From the NCBI RefSeq assembly GCF_000242455.2, contig NC_019892.1, forward strand, positions 1,054,001 through 1,118,000: 64,000 nt of DNA, in the 5' to 3' direction. This DNA is from Singulisphaera acidiphila DSM 18658 (GTDB lineage Bacteria > Planctomycetota > Planctomycetia > Isosphaerales > Isosphaeraceae). This document shows, piece after piece, positions 56,058 through 64,000 of the stretch. A program made the translations under genes and the position numbers. The notes below the pieces were generated by a model. It was not told where the DNA came from. It was given only the letters and a program-made list of their open reading frames with translations, and ran no database searches. How positions within the stretch are numbered: position 1 is the stretch's first letter; the number at the start of each line of letters is the position of its first letter.

Positions 56058-57092
56058 TCAGAATGCATCAGCGCTGATGATTTCCCCGCCTTTCGTTGTG
56101 CTCAGGGCACGCCAGGTGGACAGGTGGACCGAGTTCTTGACGAACCGGACCGAGCCGTCGGCAATCGCCGCGTTAACGCCGCCGGAGGAGTGTCGGCTAC
56201 GGGCGGCGAAGGTGGTTTCCAGGATCTGGTCCGTGCTCAGGCGGATACAGGGCGGGTTGTTTTGGTAAGGATAGCTGCAACCGCCGTTGACTCGGTCGGG
56301 AGCCGGACTATTGGGGGCCAGATAGGTTTCGAACGTGGCTCCATCACCCCACCAGGAGAATCCGCGCGAATCCTTGTTGAATCCGATGACGGTTTCCGAA
56401 ACAAGCATGGTGTTGGAAATTCCATCCAGAAATGAACTGAATGCGTAATCGGCCAGCCCTCCCGAGGGGGGCGGGAAGTTGACCGAGGCGATGTCGACGA
56501 ACGGGCTTCCCATGTCGGAGAACGGGGCTCCGGCGTAGGCGATGGCTCCCGGGTCGGTGGCATTGGCCCCGATTGGGTAGATCGCCGGCTGCAAGAGAAC
56601 CGACGAACCGAAGTTCGCGACGTAGTTGTGCTGTGTGGCGTAGAACGTGTTCGCACCCAAGATGAACGATCGCTCGTTCGGACTCGTCACCACGTCGCTC
56701 GGACAAAGGAGTGAGCCGATCCGGCTGGCCGCCACCGTGACGTTGGCCGCCCCGAAAAATCGGAAGTTCGTGTCGTACGGGCCTCGCCCTTCAGTGTTGT
56801 TCCCCACGAAGTTAAAGGCGTTGAAAATGCCTTGTTGTTCCAGGTAGGGAAGGGTGAAAATCACCCAGGTGCCCCAACTCGTGCCCTTCCGCCCGGGTGG
56901 CAGCCGGCCGTGAGCACTCTCGTAGTTATGCATGCCCAAAGCGACCTGTTTCAGGTTGTTGGTGCACTGGGCGCGTCGGGCTGCCTCACGGGCTGCTTGC
57001 ACCGCCGGAAGCAGCAAGGCAATCAGCACTGCGATGATCGCGATGACGACCAGGAGTTCGATCAAAGTGAAAGCACGGCGTTGACGGGACAT
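56058..57092 (-). CDS. DUF1559 protein with type IV pilin-like N-terminus
   Basis: 344 residues. The N-terminus [20 protein letters not shown] and [20 protein letters not shown] match the other DUF1559 protein in the window. The C-terminal motif is [19 protein letters not shown] and the end is [10 protein letters not shown]. The two proteins differ in the middle, so they are paralogs and not recent copies. It lies 62 bp after a lipoprotein gene on the same strand. Confidence 0.95.
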   Translation of the reverse strand: MSRQRRAFTLIELLVVIAIIAVLIALLLPAVQAAREAARRAQCTNNLKQVALGMHNYESAHGRLPPGRKGTSWGTWVIFTLPYLEQQGIFNAFNFVGNNTEGRGPYDTNFRFFGAANVTVAASRIGSLLCPSDVVTSPNERSFILGANTFYATQHNYVANFGSSVLLQPAIYPIGANATDPGAIAYAGAPFSDMGSPFVDIASVNFPPPSGGLADYAFSSFLDGISNTMLVSETVIGFNKDSRGFSWWGDGATFETYLAPNSPAPDRVNGGCSYPYQNNPPCIRLSTDQILETTFAARSRHSSGGVNAAIADGSVRFVKNSVHLSTWRALSTTKGGEIISADAF

Positions 57093-57154
57093 GGAACATC
57101 ACCCTTAAAAAATGCAACGGTATGATTGGGCCGGGAGTGAGCAATTGACCGGTG

Positions 57155-57670
57155 TCACTTGGTCAGATCGAAGTCGAACTGGTTCGGCCCCGCTTTCGTG
57201 ACCTCGATGCTCCGTGGCGTTCGCTTGGATGATTTGGCCTTCGTGACCAGGGGATTGGATCGAGAGATTTTGACGGGTTGGTTGAGAACTTCCGCGCCGG
57301 TGATCTCGTCGATGGTGACCGTGGCGTCGGCCGTTGCAGGGGCCGATGTTCCAGGTTGGATTTCGACCGCATACCGTCCTGGGGCCAAACCTTGGGCTGC
57401 GGGGAGTTCGTATCGGCCATCCTTGATGACTGTGCCGACCCCTTGAATTCCCGACTGGGATTCGGGATGAAACACGATCGAGCCTTGGCTGAGCGGTTGA
57501 CCGCCCTCGTTGACGGTCCCGCGAATCAGGAATCGGCCGTCCGGGGTGGGGCCGCTTTCTCCGCAGCCCAAGAGGTTCAGGAGAATCAGGGCCGCGATCG
57601 GGAACGCTCGAGCCGGCACCTTCGCCGGTGAGGCGTGATCGAAGCGATTGGAAGTATTCAGAGGGTTCAT
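57155..57670 (-). CDS. Lipoprotein with carboxypeptidase-regulatory-like domain
   Basis: 171 residues from the second ATG (MNPLNTSNRF). The signal peptide ends in a lipobox, ILLNLLGCGES. The mature domain has GRFLIRGTVNEGGQPLSQGSIVFHPE, TVIKDGRYELPAAQGLAPGRYAVEIQ and a final VTKAGPNQFDFDL, typical of planctomycete carboxypeptidase-regulatory-like lipoproteins. It precedes the DUF1559 gene and mirrors the pair at 52.8-54.4 kb. A cobalamin riboswitch on the same strand lies about 370 bp upstream, the nearest candidate regulator. Confidence 0.82.
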   Translation of the reverse strand: MNPLNTSNRFDHASPAKVPARAFPIAALILLNLLGCGESGPTPDGRFLIRGTVNEGGQPLSQGSIVFHPESQSGIQGVGTVIKDGRYELPAAQGLAPGRYAVEIQPGTSAPATADATVTIDEITGAEVLNQPVKISRSNPLVTKAKSSKRTPRSIEVTKAGPNQFDFDLTK

Positions 57671-58041
57671 CGACCACACAGCTCAATAATAAAGGGGGGA
57701 CGTTTGCGCCAGTCGGCTCACTTCGGACGCATCCGCGTCGAAATGGTCATGCGCTATTGGGGGGGGATGGCGACGCGAAGCGGGTCGTGCTGTCTGTGAG
57801 GACCGCTCGAACTTGCTCGGTATCCGCTCATTGAGCGGTCGGGCGATGATCGCGTCGACGCCGAAGCGTCCGAGAGGCGTGAAGCCTCGGAGGTCTGTCA
57901 AGGCAATGGGGCGACATGGACGCAGACCTTTCCGCCGGGCCGGGCGTGAGGATTCACTTCGGCCCACCGGTGCAAGGCGCTTTGCAGACGGTCTGCGAGC
58001 GGCCCGCCCGGATGCTTGTGGCCGAAGCACCAGAACAGAAT
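57671..58041. other. Leader region between minus-strand riboswitch and lipoprotein gene
   Basis: No convincing gene. On the minus strand TTGACA (near 57903) and a hairpin CCGAGGCTTCACGCCTCTCGG are visible. The region looks like an expression platform or decayed gene downstream of the cobalamin aptamer. Confidence 0.35.
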
Positions 58042-58222
58042 CTCGACGGGCAGGTCTTCTGGCTTACGGCTCTTCGTGGCCCCGGACCGCCTTCCCGCCG
58101 TTGTGGCAGTGGCTCAGTTTGTCCGAGGGCCTGGCCGATTACAGCGGCGGCCCCGCGACGGATTCGCACCGTCTTCCCTATTCTCCCCGCACCCAAGGTT
58201 GGGGCGGCGGCACCTATCGAGG
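58042..58222 (-). promoter_or_regulatory. Cobalamin riboswitch (orphan, minus strand)
   Basis: Read on the minus strand it has the aptamer core: GGGAAGACGGTGCGAATCC, then CGCTGTAATCGGCC, GCCACTG, GGGAAGGCGG, and the terminal GTAAGCCAGAAGACCTGCC, closed by CTCGA/TCGAG. It is a full-length match to the pattern of the metE riboswitch, which is divergent from it. The next genes in its direction encode a lipoprotein and a DUF1559 protein. Confidence 0.85.
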
Positions 58223-58494
58223 ACTCTTATTAGAACGGCGAGGCCGCGCCTGGTCAAGCCGGGGGTCGGTCATGGGACCCGTTCCCTTGGGAATATGCAG
58301 GGGGTATATTGAAATCCGAATAGAATGATTTGAGCGGTCTGACTCCTGCACCCAGCCGGCCCGTCACCGAATTAAGATCATGTGCAGGAAGGTGCCAAAT
58401 CCGATTGGGTCACGATCCCCGCACAAAGTCGGCCGGCCCGGGGAATTCCTGGAGGCGACTGGACCATCCACCCGATAGGCACTATGATTCGTCA
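58223..58494. other. Spacer between divergent riboswitches
   Basis: About 270 bp that must hold the two divergent promoters. No gene is seen; clear -35/-10 boxes cannot be assigned. Confidence 0.35.
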
Positions 58495-58684
58495 TCTCGA
58501 CAGGTTCCAGCCGCGAGAGCGGGTGGATGAAAAGGGAAGCCGGTGTGAATCCGGCGCAGGGCCGCTGCTGTAATCGGTCAGAGACTCGGGTGTGATGCCA
58601 CTTCGACGCGGCGATGAGCCGGATCGGGGGAAGGTTGCCCGAGAATCGCTACGAACCGTAAGCCAGAAGACCTGCCTGTCGAGC
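58495..58684 (+). promoter_or_regulatory. Cobalamin riboswitch upstream of metE
   Basis: The aptamer core is complete: GGGAAGCCGGTGTGAATCC, CGCTGCTGTAATCGGTC, GCCACTTC, GGGGGAAGGTTGCCC and GTAAGCCAGAAGACCTGCC, with P1 formed by CTCGACAGG (58496 on) and CCTGTCGAG (58675-58683). B12 binding normally shuts off the downstream gene; MetE is a classical target because it replaces the B12-dependent MetH. A short hairpin (GTGCCT/AGGCAC, near 58695-58713) follows. Confidence 0.93.
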
Positions 58685-58810
58685 GATCGTCTTGGTGCCT
58701 CGGACCCAGGCACGCAGGCAGGACAAGGTACAGTCTGCGCATGCGGATACCTCCTGCGCTGTCGGTCCGACCACCCCATCTGCCCGGACCGGCAGGAAGG
58801 ATTGTACCCT

Positions 58811-59059
58811 TTGGATTCTCCATCCGATCGTGAATGCGCGAGGACTTCTTACCCTCGCCTGCGTTCCCTCCTGATTCGCCTGGCCATTCTGACCGTCGCC
58901 ATCGTTGCGGTCATGACTTGTCCCCTGCTCTCTCCTTTGCCGTACATCAAGTCCGTCGGGGTATGCGCTTTCTTCGTTTTCCTCCTGTTGGGATCGCGAG
59001 CCGTCGCCGAAGGCAGGTTCCCGTCCTTGAGATCCCGCGTGCTTCCAGGCGCCGGCTGA
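58811..59059 (+). CDS. Possible small membrane protein between riboswitch and metE
   Basis: An 82-residue frame from a TTG with AGGAAGGA 9 nt upstream. It has two hydrophobic segments (LLIRLAILTVAIVAVMTCPLL and SVGVCAFFVFLLLGSRAVA) and a basic C-terminus. Weak start codon and no known family, so it may not be expressed. If real, it would be under the same B12 control as metE. Confidence 0.3.
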   Translation: MDSPSDRECARTSYPRLRSLLIRLAILTVAIVAVMTCPLLSPLPYIKSVGVCAFFVFLLLGSRAVAEGRFPSLRSRVLPGAG

Positions 59060-59113
59060 TCTCTGGTCACCTGACTTCCTTCGTTTGACACCCGAGTCCA
59101 GGAGTTTGAAACG

Positions 59114-61435
59114 ATGACGGCAGCGACGAATCTCGGTTTCCCCCGGATGGGCGGACAGCGCGAGTTGAAGAAGGCCCTCGAACGGTTCTGGTCGAACCGA
59201 TCGGACGCTGGCGACCTTGAAGTGGTCGCGCGGCAGCTCCGCGCAGACCATTGGAAGCTTCAGCAGGTGGCGGGGATTGCTCATGTCCCCAGCAATGATT
59301 TCTCCCTTTATGATCAGGTCCTCGACACGGCGGTGATGGCCGGGATCTTTCCCGAGCGATTCACGCATTTGCCGGCGGGATTCGAGCGATACTTCGCCAT
59401 GGCGCGCGGGGTCGCCCACGAAGGGGAGCGCACCGGCGCACCGGCCCTCGAGATGACCAAGTGGTTTGACACCAACTACCACTACCTCGTCCCTGAGATT
59501 GGGTCGGGGCAGGAATTCACCCTCGGTTCGACGAAGCCGGTGGACGAGTTTGTCGAGGCGAAAGGCTTGGGCATCATCACCCGGCCGGTCCTGATCGGGC
59601 CCGTCTCACTCCTCCTGCTCGCCAAGGCGAAAGGCGAGAACTTCGACCCGATCGACCTCTGGCCCCGCCTGCTCCCAGTCTATGAGGAGATCTTGCGCCG
59701 GCTTGCCGCGGCCGGGGCCGCGTGGGTCCAGATCGATGAACCGTGCCTGGTGACCGACGTCGCGGAGCGGGCCCTCCTTGCGTTGGGACCGATCTTCGAG
59801 CGCCTGGCGGGTGCGGCCGGCTCGATGGACATCCTGCTTGCTACCTACTTCGGCGGCCTGGCCAAGACGCTCCCGGCCGTGCTTCGCCTGCCCGTGAAGG
59901 CGGTCCACCTTGACCTCGTTCGCAGCCCCGACTCGTTGCAAGAGGCGTTGGCGCTCGTGCGACCGGATCAGATGCTTTCGCTCGGCCTGGTCGATGGTCG
60001 AAACATCTGGAAGGGGGACCTCACGCATGCGCTAAGCCTGGCGGAAGCGGCGGCCGAGCGGCTGGGGGCGGATCGGCTCATGATCGCGCCGTCGTGCTCG
60101 CTGCTCCACGTCCCATTCGACCTGGAGGGGGAGACAGGACTCGATCCCGAACTGCGGAACTGGCTCGCGTTCGCCCGACAGAAGCTTGATGAAGTCACCC
60201 TGATCGCACAGGGAGTGGCCAGCGGGCGAACAGCGATCGCGGCGGCCCTGGCCGAGAACGAGGCCGCCCTCCGTAGCCGTCGCGACTCGCCTCGGACGCG
60301 GTCGCTGGAGGTTCGTCGCCGCCTGGCGGCGGTCACTCCTGAGGAACTTGCCCGCGCCCATCCCTATCCGGTCCGGAAAGCGGCTCAGCGCGAAAGTACC
60401 CCCTTGCCGATCCTTCCGACGACCACGATCGGCTCCTTCCCCCAGACCGACGAGGTCCGCAAGGCACGCGCCTTGTTCCGTTCCGGGAAATTGCGGGCGG
60501 ACGAGTACGACGCCTTTCTCAAGGCTCGGGTCGTCGAGGCTATCCGCTGGCAGGAGGAGGTTGGACTCGACGTGCTCGTCCACGGCGAGTTCGAGCGGAA
60601 CGACATGGTCGAATACTTCGGGGAAAACCTCGAAGGGTTCGCCTTCACCGCGAACGGCTGGGTGCAGAGCTACGGCTCGCGCTGCGTCAAGCCGCCGATC
60701 ATCTTCGGCGATGTGACCCGTCGCGGCCCGATGACCGTCGACTGGGCACGCTTCGCCCAGGCCCTGACCTTGCGTCCGGTCAAGGGGATGCTGACCGGCC
60801 CGGTGACGATCCTGCAATGGTCGTTCGTCCGGGACGACCAGCCCCGCCGGGAGACTTGCCGGCAGATTGCCCTGGCCATTCGCGACGAGGTTGTCGACCT
60901 GGAGCAGGCGGGGATCCGTGTGATCCAGATCGACGAACCTGCCTTGAGAGAGGGGCTCCCCCTCCGTCGGGCCGATTGGGCCGAGTACTTGCGCTGGGCC
61001 GTCGACGCCTTCCGGCTCGCGTCGGCCGGCGTGCGTGATGAGACGCAGATTCACACGCATATGTGCTACTGCGAGTTCAACGACATCATTGACTCGATCG
61101 CCGCGCTCGACGCCGACGTGATCTCGATCGAGACCTCGCGGTCGCAGATGGAGTTGCTTGGCGCGTTCGCCGACTTCCGCTATCCCAACGAGGTTGGGCC
61201 GGGCGTCTACGACATCCATTCTCCCCGGGTGCCGTCCCCTCAGCAGATCGAGCGGCTCTTGGACGGAGCCTTGGCGGTCCTCTCCCCCGAGCAACTCTGG
61301 GTCAACCCGGACTGCGGCCTGAAGACCCGCCGCTGGGAAGAGGTCAAGCCCGCCTTGGTGGCTCTCGTCGCCGCCGCTCAGGCGGTTCGCCAACGCCTGG
61401 AGGGGGTGGCCGAACCCGCCCCCGTCATCACCTGA
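59114..61435 (+). CDS. metE: Cobalamin-independent methionine synthase
   Basis: 773 residues, the usual MetE length. It transfers a methyl group from 5-methyltetrahydropteroyl-glutamate to homocysteine, without B12. The N-terminal domain starts NLGFPRMGGQRELKKALE; the C-terminal catalytic domain begins PILPTTTIGSFPQTDEVRKA and contains the zinc-binding residues in HTHMCYCEFNDI, ISIETSRS and VNPDCGLKTR. The leader carries a cobalamin riboswitch, so the enzyme is expected to be made only when B12 is short. About 140 bp separate it from nrdA on the same strand. Confidence 0.96.
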   Translation: MTAATNLGFPRMGGQRELKKALERFWSNRSDAGDLEVVARQLRADHWKLQQVAGIAHVPSNDFSLYDQVLDTAVMAGIFPERFTHLPAGFERYFAMARGVAHEGERTGAPALEMTKWFDTNYHYLVPEIGSGQEFTLGSTKPVDEFVEAKGLGIITRPVLIGPVSLLLLAKAKGENFDPIDLWPRLLPVYEEILRRLAAAGAAWVQIDEPCLVTDVAERALLALGPIFERLAGAAGSMDILLATYFGGLAKTLPAVLRLPVKAVHLDLVRSPDSLQEALALVRPDQMLSLGLVDGRNIWKGDLTHALSLAEAAAERLGADRLMIAPSCSLLHVPFDLEGETGLDPELRNWLAFARQKLDEVTLIAQGVASGRTAIAAALAENEAALRSRRDSPRTRSLEVRRRLAAVTPEELARAHPYPVRKAAQRESTPLPILPTTTIGSFPQTDEVRKARALFRSGKLRADEYDAFLKARVVEAIRWQEEVGLDVLVHGEFERNDMVEYFGENLEGFAFTANGWVQSYGSRCVKPPIIFGDVTRRGPMTVDWARFAQALTLRPVKGMLTGPVTILQWSFVRDDQPRRETCRQIALAIRDEVVDLEQAGIRVIQIDEPALREGLPLRRADWAEYLRWAVDAFRLASAGVRDETQIHTHMCYCEFNDIIDSIAALDADVISIETSRSQMELLGAFADFRYPNEVGPGVYDIHSPRVPSPQQIERLLDGALAVLSPEQLWVNPDCGLKTRRWEEVKPALVALVAAAQAVRQRLEGVAEPAPVIT

Positions 61436-61574
61436 TGCCAATTCCGGTCGGGGCCGTCTCCGGACGGCTCCGGCATCTCCACGTGGGCTGCGGGCTTCCG
61501 GTCGCTCCCGATCCTCGATCGGGAGGCGGCGAGCCCCGGCCTCGACCTATCCTCAAGGGAATTCGGAGCTGTTC

Positions 61575-63980
61575 ATGGCCGTCGATCTTGAATCTACCCC
61601 TGTCAACGGGCACGCGCACGGCAACGGCAGCCCCCTCAACGGGGCCTCCGATCCGGATGAGGATCCTGGGATGCACGTCCGCAAGCGGAACGGTCGGCTC
61701 GAGCCGGTGGACGTTAACAAGATCGTGCGGGCCGTGAGGCGCACCTCGGGCGGCTTGCCCAGCGTCGACATCATGCGGATCGCGGTGAAGACGATCGGCG
61801 GCCTGTTCGACGGCGCGACGACTCGCGAGCTCGATCAACTCTCGATCCAGACCGCCGCCTCGCTGATCGCCGAGGAACCCGAGTATTCGCAGCTCGCTGC
61901 CCGGCTCCTCGACTGCTACATCGCCAAGGAGGTGATGAATCAGGATATCCACTCCTTTTCGCAGGCGGTTTCGACGGGCCATCGGCTCGGTCTGATCGCC
62001 ACGGAGACCGCCCAACAGGTTGCGGCCGATGCGCGGAAGCTCAATGCCGCCGCGGCCGCGAGCCCTCGTGACAAGTTCGAGTATTTCGGGCTCCGGACGG
62101 TCTACGACCGCTACCTGCTGCGCCATCCGACCACCCGCGACGTGATCGAGACCCCCGCCTACTTCTTCCTCCGCGTGGCCTGCGGCCTCTCCCGAAATGT
62201 CGTCGACGCCCTCGACCTTTTCGAGCTCATGGCGTCGCATCGCTACATGCCCAGTTCGCCAACCTTGTTCAACTCCGGAACGCCCCGGCCGCAGATGTCC
62301 TCCTGCTACCTGCTCGACTCGCCTGCGGACAGCCTGGAGTCGATCTACGACCGCTACGCCGACATCGCCAAACTCTCGAAATACGCGGGCGGGATCGGTC
62401 TCGCCTACCACCGGATTCGCTCACGCGGATCGTACATCCAGGGGACCAACGGACACGGTAACGGCGTCGTCCCCTGGCTCAAGACGATGGACTCGTCGGT
62501 CGCGGCGGTCAACCAAGGAGGCCGACGCAAGGGAGCTTGCTGCGTCTATCTCGAAAGCTGGCACGCCGACATCGAGGAGTTTCTCGAGCTCAAGGACAAC
62601 GCCGGCGACGAGGCCCGCCGGACCTACAACCTCAACCTCGCCAACTGGGTCCCCGACCTCTTCATGCAGCGGGTTGAGGCCGGCGCGAACTGGTCGCTCT
62701 TCGATCCGAAGACGGTCCCGCACCTGACTGACCTCTTTGGTGAGGCTTTCGACGTGGCCTATGCCGAGGCTGAGGAGAACGGCCTGGCCGTGAAGCAGGT
62801 GGCCGCCCGCGACCTCTACGCCCGAATGATGAAGACCTTGGCGGAGACCGGCAACGGCTGGTTGAACTTCAAGGACGCGTGCAACCGGAAGTCGAACCAG
62901 ACCCGCGTCCCGGGCAACGTCGTTCACTCGTCGAACCTCTGTACCGAGATCGTCGAAGTCACCTCGGCCGGCGAGACGGCCGTCTGCAACCTGGGTTCGA
63001 TCAACCTTGTTCAGCATGTCGACGACGATGGATTCGACTTCGAGGCCCTCGCCGAAACCGTCCGGACGGCTGTGCCGTTCCTGGATGCCGTTGTGGATAT
63101 CAACTTCTATCCGACCCCCGAGTCGGCCACCTCGAACCGCCGCTGGCGACCCGTCGGGATCGGGCTGATGGGCCTCCAGGACGTCCTGTTCCACCTCAAT
63201 CTCCCGTTTGACGCCCCTGAGGCCAGACGCCTGTCCGCTCGGATCCAGGAGGAGATTTACTTTCACGCGTTGAGCGTCTCGTGCGACCTCGCCGAGAAAC
63301 TCGGCCCGCACCCGTCCTTCGCCGAGACCAGGGCGGCCGAGGGCGTCCTTCAAATTGACCTCTGGGGGTGGGAAGGGGGACACGATGCACGCTGGTCGGA
63401 CCTCCGCGACCGGATCCGCCGCCACGGGCTTCGGAACTCGCTGCTCGTGGCCATCGCTCCTACCGCCACCATTGCCTCGATCGTCGGCGCTTACGAGTGC
63501 ATCGAGCCGCAGATCTCCAACCTGTTTAAACGCGAGACGCTCTCGGGCGAGTTCCTCCAGGTCAACCGCTACCTCGTCAAGGAACTCAAGGCACGCGGCC
63601 TCTGGACTGAGGAGATCCGCAACCGGATCAAGCTGGCCGAGGGCTCGATCCAAGGGATCGAGGAGATTCCGGCCGAACTCCGGCGCGTCTATCGCACCGT
63701 CTGGGAGGTTCCGATGCGTTCGCTAATCGACATGGCGGCCGATCGTGCGCCATTCATCGATCAGAGCCAGTCGCTCAACCTCTTCATCGAGAGCCCGTCG
63801 ATCGGCAAACTCTCGTCAATGTACATGTACGCCTGGAAGCGAGGCCTGAAGACGAGCTATTATTTGCGATCGCGACCGGCGACTGGGATCGCCAAGACGA
63901 CGGTTTCACTTTCGCCCGGTATGCCCAGTCAGGTGGCCTGCTCGTTGGAAAATCCCGAGTCGTGCGAGTCCTGCCAGTGA
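61575..63980 (+). CDS. nrdA: Class I ribonucleoside-diphosphate reductase large subunit
   Basis: 801 residues. The N-terminal ATP-cone contains VRKRNGRLEPVDVNKIVRAV. Active-site blocks are SSCYLLDSPADS, VHSSNLCTEI (thiyl-radical Cys and nearby Asn/Glu), CNLGSINL, the loop PTATIASIVGAYECIEP, and the Tyr pair region MYMYAWKRGLKTSYYLRS. The tail ends CESCQ, the redox Cys pair. These mark a class I (oxygen-dependent, B12-independent) enzyme. GGAG lies 6 nt before the ATG. The small subunit NrdB should lie beyond the window. Position behind metE suggests shared B12 repression. Confidence 0.95.
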   Translation: MAVDLESTPVNGHAHGNGSPLNGASDPDEDPGMHVRKRNGRLEPVDVNKIVRAVRRTSGGLPSVDIMRIAVKTIGGLFDGATTRELDQLSIQTAASLIAEEPEYSQLAARLLDCYIAKEVMNQDIHSFSQAVSTGHRLGLIATETAQQVAADARKLNAAAAASPRDKFEYFGLRTVYDRYLLRHPTTRDVIETPAYFFLRVACGLSRNVVDALDLFELMASHRYMPSSPTLFNSGTPRPQMSSCYLLDSPADSLESIYDRYADIAKLSKYAGGIGLAYHRIRSRGSYIQGTNGHGNGVVPWLKTMDSSVAAVNQGGRRKGACCVYLESWHADIEEFLELKDNAGDEARRTYNLNLANWVPDLFMQRVEAGANWSLFDPKTVPHLTDLFGEAFDVAYAEAEENGLAVKQVAARDLYARMMKTLAETGNGWLNFKDACNRKSNQTRVPGNVVHSSNLCTEIVEVTSAGETAVCNLGSINLVQHVDDDGFDFEALAETVRTAVPFLDAVVDINFYPTPESATSNRRWRPVGIGLMGLQDVLFHLNLPFDAPEARRLSARIQEEIYFHALSVSCDLAEKLGPHPSFAETRAAEGVLQIDLWGWEGGHDARWSDLRDRIRRHGLRNSLLVAIAPTATIASIVGAYECIEPQISNLFKRETLSGEFLQVNRYLVKELKARGLWTEEIRNRIKLAEGSIQGIEEIPAELRRVYRTVWEVPMRSLIDMAADRAPFIDQSQSLNLFIESPSIGKLSSMYMYAWKRGLKTSYYLRSRPATGIAKTTVSLSPGMPSQVACSLENPESCESCQ

Positions 63981-64000
63981 CGCCACTCACCCCTTTATGC

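Noticed and set aside
57813..58779. Frames encoding DYSGGPATDSHRLPYS and DYSSGPAPDSHRLPFS
   Set aside because: They are antisense translations of the two cobalamin riboswitches and not proteins.

Overview
The window is high-GC bacterial DNA, almost certainly from a planctomycete and most like the Isosphaeraceae. The signs are two DUF1559 pseudopilin-like proteins, an exported protein with an LEPRWLLS sorting motif, an ECF sigma factor fused to a membrane/coiled-coil tail, an ECF-sigma/Ser-Thr-kinase pair, and two giant kinase-TPR proteins. Assignments come from reading motifs; no database search was run.

Layout. 0-2.5 kb: end of a HisZ-like gene overlapping hisG. 2.6-6.5 kb: a DEDD exonuclease, then what I consider the key locus. 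An MvdD/RimK-like ATP-grasp ligase gene (minus) is divergent from a small gene (plus) encoding a Tat-type leader followed by eight perfect TTxxxxEE repeats, the core motif of group 2 (plesiocin-type) graspetides. A 1.3-kb ISAs1-family insertion sequence with a perfect 10-bp target duplication lies between them. 6.6-14 kb: kinase-TPR protein, GAF/HD-GYP protein, NIPSNAP protein, ECF sigma factor. 14.3-22.5 kb: a ~2700-residue alpha-2-macroglobulin-like protein. 23-29 kb: LEPR protein, kinase-TPR protein and its translationally coupled ECF sigma factor.

29.5-35.1 kb is an accessory island: tRNA-Ser(GCT), a decayed IS4-type transposase, and a short operon related to type III CRISPR systems (a TIGR03986-like RAMP protein and a CARF-HEPN ribonuclease) with no Cas10 and no CRISPR array in view. 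It is followed by a gene-poor stretch to 36.3 kb.

36.3-52.4 kb: diguanylate cyclase, HAD-like protein, DoxX, di-haem cytochrome, HSL-type hydrolase, DUF1348 protein, an OmpR/histidine kinase pair, two tiny proteins, PhoD-type phosphatase, isochorismatase-like hydrolase and a TPR protein. 52.8-57.7 kb: two lipoprotein + DUF1559 modules flanking an unknown membrane protein.

58-64 kb: two divergent cobalamin riboswitches. One leads into metE and then class I nrdA, the B12-independent versions of methionine synthase and ribonucleotide reductase; the other points the opposite way with no obvious B12-related target.
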